Positions 57,258 through 64,000 of a DNA stretch of 64,000 nucleotides are shown here, piece by piece. Made by a program: the position numbers and the translations under genes. The notes below the pieces were generated by a model. It saw only the letters and a list, made by a program, of their open reading frames with translations, was not told the origin of the DNA and made no database searches. Origin of the DNA: Sodiomyces alkalinus F11 (lineage: Eukaryota; Ascomycota; Sordariomycetes; Glomerellales; Plectosphaerellaceae). The stretch is from contig NW_021167080.1 in NCBI RefSeq assembly GCF_003711515.1, forward strand, positions 1,881,394 to 1,945,393, given 5' to 3'. Each line of letters starts with the position of its first letter. Positions within the stretch are counted from its first letter, which is position 1.

Positions 57258-58404
57258 TTAATCCATAACCAGGACACTCCGAAACCGGACAGCACCAGAC
57301 GTCGTACGTTCCCAGGCCTTGGGGGCGTCGAGGAAGCAAAACGGCTCAATCATGCACTCGACATCAAAAGTGTTGGAGAAATCAATAGTCTCCTCAGCAT
57401 CCAAGGTACTCCCCGTCACCCAACCCTGGAGAGAAGAGGCCCTCGTGATGAGATGGTTGGTATTGATCTCCACCCGCCCAGCCGGCGCGAGGAGGACAAG
57501 TCTGCCAGCAGGCTGCAGCGCAGCAGTCAGGGGCTTGATGGCTTCGGCGCTGGGAGCCGTGGCGACGATCAGGGCAGCGCCGCCTAACCTGTTCAGTTCC
57601 CGCACCGGGTCGACGGAGCTCGTGTCGATGTAAAAGTGCACGCCGAGCTTCTCCGCGAAAACCCTCTTGGAAGGGGACGAGCTGAGGACGGCAACCTTGT
57701 AGCCCATCTTGTGTGCGTATTGGATCGCCAAGTGGCCCAGCCCGCCGACGCCCTGGATGGTCACCAGGTTGCCCTGCTCGACGTGCATCTTCCGGATGCC
57801 GTTGAAGACGGTGAGGCCCGCGCAGAGGAGCGGTGCGACCCGGGCTGGGTCCAGGTCCGAGGGTACGCGGATGGTGGCCTCGACGCGTAGTACGACGTAC
57901 TCTGCGTACCCTCCGTCGCGGGTGACGCCGTTGTAGACGACGTTTTCGCATGTTTGGAACTGACCGCGCCTACAGGAGCGACAGGTGTTGTCGTGGCCTT
58001 TTCTTTGAACAAGTCCAAGGACCAAATCCATCAGCTTTCCGCAACTCCTGGACTCTTCCCCTTGTCGCTTTCGATGTACATGTTTCGTACGGATACTGCA
58101 CGAAGTTCAACTCACCTCCGTGAAACGCTCCGCCGACTCGATCTCCAACGGAGAAGCTCGTCACGCCTGGCCCTAAGGCAGCCACGTCACCCACAATTTC
58201 ATGGCCGGGAACCCGGGGGAACAAGTCTCGCCCGTGGTCGCCCTGTTGGACGGCTACGTCTGTGAAGCACACTCCGCAGGCACGGACTTTGACGAGCACC
58301 TCGCCACCACCCGGGAGTTGGAGCTCCCGTTCTTGCAGTTGTAACGGAGACCCGGCGGATTCGACCACCCATGCTTTGTACGTTGTGGGCAGGGAATCTC
58401 CCAT
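57258..58404 (-). CDS. Zinc-dependent alcohol dehydrogenase (MDR family)
   Basis: Exons (minus strand) are 58,404-58,116 and 57,997-57,258, giving 342 residues, the family length. The GroES-like N-terminal domain has the catalytic zinc ligands Cys (ACGVCFTD) and His-Glu (PGHEIVGD). The structural-zinc lobe reads HDNTCRSCRRG then QTC, so three Cys remain and an Asp takes the first place, a pattern I recall from other fungal enzymes. The Rossmann domain has GVGGLGHLAIQYA (NAD-binding). The join at GGT GAG/AAAAG-GCC restores FHGGHDNT. It interconverts alcohols and aldehydes or ketones using NAD(H); the physiological substrate is unknown. Confidence 0.92.
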
Positions 58405-59123
58405 GGTTGAGCAATTGGAATCGCTTAAAGACGTTGAAATACGAAGATAGTCGGGCGTTCTCGTCTAAGAAGGACCGGGGAACCTACGGAAATGCAAGAG
58501 AAGAACAACGGCCCTCGGGACCTCGCAGTCAACCCCTCCTCTTATAATCCATCCACTATTGATCATACATGTGTTGACAGTCAATAATGGACTGGACTAC
58601 GTCATTTCAAAGAGCAGAAGGAATATAATGGAGTTAGCTTCTTGGGATATTGCTGGAATGGACTACTAAACTCACCTCGGTAGGGGACCTCAGAATTTCA
58701 AGTGTCATGAGATGAGTTTCAGTGGGAATGGTCTCAGGAGTGCGCGTCATCAACTCATGAAATAGATTCTAAGACCAAGTCTTTCCACGCCTGCAGGCCG
58801 CAGCTTCTCATGCTCGTCGGGCACCCAACGTCAGACAAAGGTCAAGACTACCTTAACTCTCAGGGTTGTACTTGCTACGGAATACATGTATCTGGATGAG
58901 TGTGGACAGAAGTCATCAGTACGTCTTCCTCAGTTCCTCCTCTTCGTCACGAGTCACGACTCACTGACTTGGAACTTATACAGTATAGGTTACTGACCCG
59001 ACACACTGGGAACAGCTCAACTACTGATAAACGATGTTTAAACTTGTCCGGTTATGAGGCAGTCTTATAAGAGTCGAGATTGACTTCCATAATGTAATGC
59101 GATTTACTCCTGTTCTTCGCGCC
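58405..59123. other. Intergenic, no gene seen
   Basis: The promoter of the alcohol dehydrogenase and the 3' side of the GFA pseudogene. No reading frame or motif is recognised. Confidence 0.45.
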
Positions 59124-59752
59124 TTACTCTCCACCACGCTGTCTCACGGTCTCACCCCTACAAGATCCCTCCATAAGCACCACTCTCATAACTCCATAAG
59201 GCCTCTCATACGTAGGCATCCCACCAGCCTCCAACCTATCCGTATAAAGAGTCCACTTCCTCTCCGTCCACTCCCTTAAGTCAAGCCCGGAAGCCCCTCC
59301 TGCCCAGCATCAAGCGTATACCCATTCACGCTCAAATACCCCCTACCCCTTCCGCCTCGGCCTCCCCCCCAACAAGTTCCGCAGAAGAACACGTGGAACT
59401 TGCCCCCATGGAGCTTGTAATCCCCCATCGCGCCGAACGGGTCCAGCGGCGCCAGGAGGAGCAAGTCCTCCAGCGCCAGCCCGGGCCGGATGTACAGGAA
59501 TGCCGATGTGTGGCATAGCGTGCAGTTGCACTTGTACATCTTCTGCACCCTGCCTGTGGGGTGAACGGTTCGTCCGGCCGCTTGAGCTGGGGGTTTAAGG
59601 GGAGCGTGAGGTAGAGGTAGAGGATGTAGCGAGTCCGGCGGCAGTGGCAGTGGCAGGATCCTTTGTAGGGACGGCGTTCGGTGGGTGGTGTGTTTGCGGT
59701 TGGGCCAGGGGTTGTTGGGGTTGAAGTATCTGATGTTGGGGTGTTTCGGCAT
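59124..59752 (-). pseudogene. GFA-domain (CENP-V-like) gene broken by frameshifts
   Basis: Parts of one GFA/CENP-V-type protein lie in order on the minus strand but in three frames. The first Cys motif (KGSCHCHC) is in one frame near 59,640-59,660; the second part (YKCNCTLCHTSAF, a LLLLAPLDPFG stretch, FFCGTC) is in another from about 59,545; the C-terminal DLREWTERKW block is in the third from about 59,280 to a stop at 59,124. Introns cannot explain the shifts because the gaps are too short. At the last junction, GGGCTTCC and GGGCTTGA suggest an 8-bp duplication. A hexamer-like repeat (TGCCAC) and a CTCTAC repeat lie at the first junction. GFA proteins bind zinc by Cys pairs; some handle glutathione adducts. 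Sequencing errors in repeats are an alternative. Confidence 0.65.
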
Positions 59753-60569
59753 GGCAATGGGACCAGGGTCGTATCCGTATGGTTCTTATTTCTTTTGTCT
59801 TAAAAAAAAAAGGCGTGGAGGGTGAGGTGGTAGTGGTAGGAGACTCCGGTGCAAAAGTGAGTCCATGACTTGAATTACCTTGGACAATCCAAAACGATAA
59901 AAAGAAATAAAACGTCGGTCCCTTCCTCAGCCCCTTTAATACATATCACTTACCCCCTTGCTCCCTGGGTGAGAAAGTCTCTGGCCAAGGTCCATGGGTC
60001 CGTCGCCAGGGCCAAATGTCTCCGATCTGCCACTACCATTAGGATAAATAGTAAAGAGATCGGCAATTCCAAAGTTGGAACCCTGTCTTCAGCAGAAATC
60101 GAGTGAGATAGGACCACGAAACAGATCTTGACCGACTCACTCAAAATGTATGAGGCTATGTAGGGGTTGTGGCATTGAGAGACCGTTACATTGATCCATT
60201 CATAGTGAAGTGGTATTAATAGATCGAAGAACGAGATTGGCAGCAGACCATCCCGATGGATTTTAAGGTAGAGCCCGCTGAAAAAGTGAGTATAAAAAGG
60301 GGGAAAAGAGAAGACGAAAAAAAAAAAAAAAAACAAGAATTAGAATATAAAAAAAAGAAGAAAGAAGAAAAAGAAAATACATATCTAGAGAAAATGTGCT
60401 AAAAAGGGGCGGCAGAATATCCGTATATGCCAGGAACGTTTCGTTCATGGTGTGTTTTCCCCTCTCATGACGCACCCAACCGTGTCGTCGTATCCCAATA
60501 TAATCTCCAGGCTCGTTAAGAAAAATAAAAATAAAAGGAAGAAGAGAAATAAACATGTCGACCGTTACC
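59753..60569. other. Intergenic with A-runs
   Basis: This contains an A9 run near 59,803 and an A-rich AAGAAGAAAG stretch near 60,318-60,377. It holds the 3' UTR of the glycosyltransferase. No gene is visible. Confidence 0.45.
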
Positions 60570-62378
60570 TCATACTGAATCCAAGCCTCTGGATTCCTTC
60601 TTCTCACCCACCGTCGCCTCAACCCCTGCGGCCGCCTGGGCCTCCTGGGCACCATTCGGACTCGGGAATAGTTCCGCATCCCACTCAGCCGGACAGAGGT
60701 CCTCCCAGCTGAGAGAGAGCCCGGTGTCCGTGTCGGCGCCACCCACGAGCTTGCGGTCGCCCATGTTCCGCCGGGCCTCGAACAAGGCGCGGGCGCGGCC
60801 CGTCCACCAGTTGTCGGCCCAGAGCTTCTCGATGGGCCACTTCTTGTACCAGTTGTGGTGGGCGATGACGGGGACCACGCCGGCGCAGATCTCGCTGTAC
60901 AGCGGCATGTCCTCCCAGCGTGGCCGGTCGCCCTCGGGGAGGAGGTCGAGCACGCCGGCGCTGGGGATGTCGGTGGGCATGGGGGCGATGGGACGGCAGA
61001 CGGGCTGCATGCCGTGGGACTGGTGTTCCAGCTGCGGGGCGAGCGGATTCGAGTGGACGACGTAGGCGGAATCGTGGAGGGCGTTGGAGGTCTGGTGCGA
61101 CATCTGGGAGAAGTGGTCGACCATGATGCCGAACTCGTAGGGCTTGGCTGGGTTGTAGTCCGGGTCGTGCATGGGCTGGTGCGGGAAGCTCGGGTTCAGC
61201 GGGTCGTCGACGAGGTTCTTCTCGATCTTGAGGGGTTTCCGCGGGGCGCCGGCGCGGTTGGGGATGAACTGGTCTAGAAAGTTGTCGAGCCAGGTGTGGT
61301 GGCGGCGGCGCATGACCTCGCGGTGGTACTCCTGCTCGCCGAACATTTCGTTGAAGAAGCTCTGGTCGCTGCCCCGGTGGCACCAGGCTCGCACGAATTT
61401 CTGCTCCTTCATCTTGCCAGCCAGGCAGGTGTTCATGCGTTCGTTGGCGCGCGCAAAGACGGCACGCATGTCACGGAACGGTCCCATGATGAAGCCGGAA
61501 ACGAGGTGACGCTGGCGCAGGCCGGCGTGCGATTCGGGTTTGACGTTCATCACATCGGTAATGTTGCCGTAGATATCCTTGGGCAGCGGTGATTCCGGGA
61601 TAGGGTAGCAGGCGACGCTGTGGATATCGTTGGGCCCGCAGCGCTTGCTGGCGGAGAAGATGACCTTGGTGGAGATGCCCTCGGCGTCGAAGGCGCGGCC
61701 CATGCGGTGGGCCACCCGGGCGTTCTCCGAGGCGATCATCTCGTAGTAACGCGCGAAGAGGGTCTCGGGCGGGAGCTGAAACCAGATGTCATAGGCGTCG
61801 ATCATGATGACCATGTCGTCCTCGTACTGCTGGTTGGATGGGTTCTCGAGCCAATGTAGCGTGCTGTTGATCTTCCCCAGATGGGAACCACCGCCTAGGA
61901 AGCGGTGGTTGTTCGGGTTGTCGAATGTCTGGTCCCAGAACACCAGGTTGGGGCGAGGGTAGCCGAGGATGGTCTGAGAAAGCAGGTTCTTGCAAAGGCG
62001 GACGTCGGTCTTGGACGAGGGGATAATGATGTGGAGTCTGGGGAGACTGGAGGGGGTCGGGCTTCCTGTGGCGTGGCCACCCAAGACGGGAGGTGCCGCG
62101 GCCTCTACGGTGCCGACATCATCTGCCCATGGTCGTAGGGATGTCCAGTTGGGTCCTTCGCGAAGTTGCTAAGAGAGTGGGGGGTTAGTCGTCGGTTCTG
62201 GGGCGTAGGGGTTGCAAGAGGTGGAGGGGATGGGGGTCAAGATTGGACTTACCAGGCCGAAGCAAACAAATACCGCACTGAGAAAGAGGGCAGTGACAAG
62301 AATAAGGGCTTGTCTAGGTCTCCGTGTAGGAAGAAAGGCGAAAACTCGCTGTGGCCAATATTGCTGGAGGGACTTCAT
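60570..62378 (-). CDS. Type II membrane glycosyltransferase (PLOD-like GT domain)
   Basis: Exons (minus strand) are 62,378-62,253 and 62,168-60,570, giving 574 residues. Exon 1 encodes a short basic cytosolic tail and one membrane segment (LILVTALFLSAVFVCFGL, residues 25-42), the layout of Golgi type II enzymes. The large exon begins with a short stem, then a GT fold: HIIIPSS start, a YPRPNLVFWDQ stretch, a GKI-STLHWL helix and IMIDAYDIWF, whose DxxD-like acids probably bind the metal and nucleotide sugar. A later stretch (RAWCHRGSDQSFFNEMFG) resembles the PLOD/procollagen-glycosyltransferase group, where Asp and Gln act on the acceptor. Unlike the animal enzymes, no hydroxylase domain follows. 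Acceptor and sugar are unknown; fungal relatives are mostly uncharacterised. Intron is 84 bp, GT-AG. Confidence 0.85.
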
Positions 62379-64000
62379 CTCGACAACATGGCCGGGGGGA
62401 AGGTCCAAACAGAAGGTCCCAATAGAATTAGGTATAGCTAATAATAGGCTGGTCGATAATTCGAAGTAGCACACAGGCTTCTAGGATAGTCGAGGTCGAT
62501 GGTCGATGGTCGATGGTGCCGATACTCGGAATAGTGGAATAATGAAGGAGAGACTAGGTATTGCGCGTTAAGCGAGGCAAAGGAGCGAAAGAAGTTGAGT
62601 TGAATGAGTGACTGGAAGCAAAGCGGACTATGCGTTTGCTTTTCGAAGTTCGTTGGCTGGTTAAGGTAAGTAGCGGCTTTGATCGTGAGGGTCTGAGTGT
62701 CGCCAATAAAATGGTGGTAGATAGACAAATAGACACAAGAAATCAGGTGTCGAAACGAAGCGCAGAGGAGATTCGTAGATGGGCGGGCGGGCACACACAG
62801 GCGTAGACAAAGATATCAAAGGGCCCGAGGAAAGCAACAAGCAACGGAAGTAGTGCTATCTGTCCTCGTACAGAAACGAAGGATAAAGAAGGAAAAGAGA
62901 GTGAGGTATGATGGAGAGAAGAAGGAGAGAAGGGGAAAACCGAAAATGGGGGCAAAAAGGTCTAGCGGCACATCAGGGGAAGGAACAGGTGAGGCCAAGG
63001 CTGAAAGACTCTTGGCTTCATAGAAGTACACCATGCCCCATGGGTTGTTCTTGCCTTGCCGGCCCCCCTATATCGTGCGGTCCCCCTCTTATCGTCCATT
63101 CCAAGTCCCTTGACTGCCTACAGGTATCTACCTTCTACAACGTACCTTAAGGTACCCCCCAATCCAGGCCTCCAAGACCACCAACCCGGAAATCGAGTCA
63201 GCTACCTAGAGCTTAGACCCTTTTGCCGAAAGAGAAGACGGATTCATTACATCAAGCCAGGAACGATCTGAACTTTTAAAATTTTGGCTAAGTGATATAA
63301 CTAACGAGAAGGGAAGATTTGGGAATCAAATGTATGAACACGACCCTGATTTTCGTTAAAATATGTCGGACCGTCAACCGTCTCCCCTTTCCGGGAAGAT
63401 CGTCTTTCATGCTATACCCAAAAGAAGACTAGCACTTTGTGATGTGAAGGGGGCATACAGGCGTCTAATTGGTGCATTACTATACATCACATACATCACA
63501 GTCTGATTGGCTATTTTCCTAACGCCATCTTCCTCCTACCTTCTCTTCCTTCGGGACCTTTTTCGTCCCAATTCCTTCCCTTTTTTCTCGCTTCAGTGTA
63601 CAGAATAATTACGAAGTAGCACTGCATCACAGTAGCCCTACGAGTCTTTAATTTCACTGCGTAATACTCCTCCCACTTCTCCGGGTCTTGGCTATCTGCT
63701 GTACCGGTATCATCTCGAAGGTAGGGCGGGTTTGTCCGTGCTGTCTAACGGTCTCACCTACGAAGCACTGCACTGCCTCCCATGTTTCCCACCACCGCCG
63801 ATCAGAGTAAGCAGCACAGCCAAGAAGGCTTCGCAATTCCATCTTCGTAATCTCTGCCGAATTTGCGGTCTTGGGTTCAGGCACTGGATGGTGAGCAACG
63901 CCAGCAACGACAATACATGAGGGCAATCGTGCTGTGTCCTCAACTATTATTAGAGCATTCCCCGAACTACCGAGGCAGGTCTTGCCCTACGTCCATGATT
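62379..64000. other. Intergenic, glycosyltransferase promoter side
   Basis: This contains a TCGATGGTCGATGGTCGATGG repeat at 62,491-62,512 and a GTACCTTAAGGTACC palindrome at 63,143-63,158. No gene is recognised; the next gene probably starts beyond the window. Confidence 0.5.

Overview
The window is nuclear DNA of a filamentous ascomycete (Pezizomycotina, most likely a sordariomycete). Genes carry short GT-AG introns, and the recognisable families are fungal: an MSS51-like MYND protein, a PXA-domain protein, a CENP-B-type HTH protein, DRG1/RBG1, a ZIP transporter, an ABCC transporter, an M28 aminopeptidase and a PLOD-like glycosyltransferase. A large block of repeats carries repeat-induced point mutation (RIP). 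No prokaryotic features, CRISPR arrays or operons are present. Exon boundaries were assigned by eye from splice sites and family continuity, without transcript data.

Bases 1-14,230 are a transposon graveyard. CpA and TpG are strongly depleted and TpA is in excess, which is the RIP signature, and no intact gene survives. Inside it lies a complete but dead chromovirus (Ty3/Gypsy) on the minus strand at 2648-8886. It has 5-bp target duplications, a polypurine tract, a degraded chromodomain and an 11-nt complementarity between LTR and primer site that implies Tf1-type self-priming. Its RNase H segment is inverted. To its right is a Copia element on the plus strand (about 8892-13,560) that keeps only its 3' LTR. 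The left end holds an unidentified degraded repeat.

From 14,230 on the sequence is ordinary gene-bearing DNA. In order: mss51-like (+, 16,259-18,056); a PXA-domain gene (+, 18,698-22,672) with a 1.5-kb intron and an assembly gap inside a poly-Asn repeat; a convergent CENP-B HTH regulator (-, 24,296-26,506) with a 6-kb gene-free upstream region; DRG1/RBG1 GTPase (-, 32,796-34,491) in seven exons; an initiator tRNA-Met (-) with a mariner-type MITE beside it; a doubtful small membrane ORF; a Cys-rich zinc-motif protein interrupted by an assembly gap; a ZIP zinc transporter (-, 39,885-41,805); and a divergently placed ABCC transporter (+, 44,025-48,629).

The right third holds a tRNA-like relic with a second MITE copy, a single-pass Cys-rich surface protein (+), a secreted M28 aminopeptidase (+, 52,663-54,547), an AT-rich island with a Gly-rich/Cys-rich protein (-), a zinc alcohol dehydrogenase (-), a frameshifted GFA-domain pseudogene (-), and a type II membrane glycosyltransferase (-, 60,570-62,378). 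The genes do not form an obvious biosynthetic cluster; most are housekeeping or transport functions. The most notable observations are the self-priming signature and inverted RNase H in the dead chromovirus, the two MITEs lying upstream of tRNA or tRNA-like sequences, the oversized PXA intron, the GFA pseudogene and two hidden Cys-rich proteins. I found no convincing novel multi-gene system.
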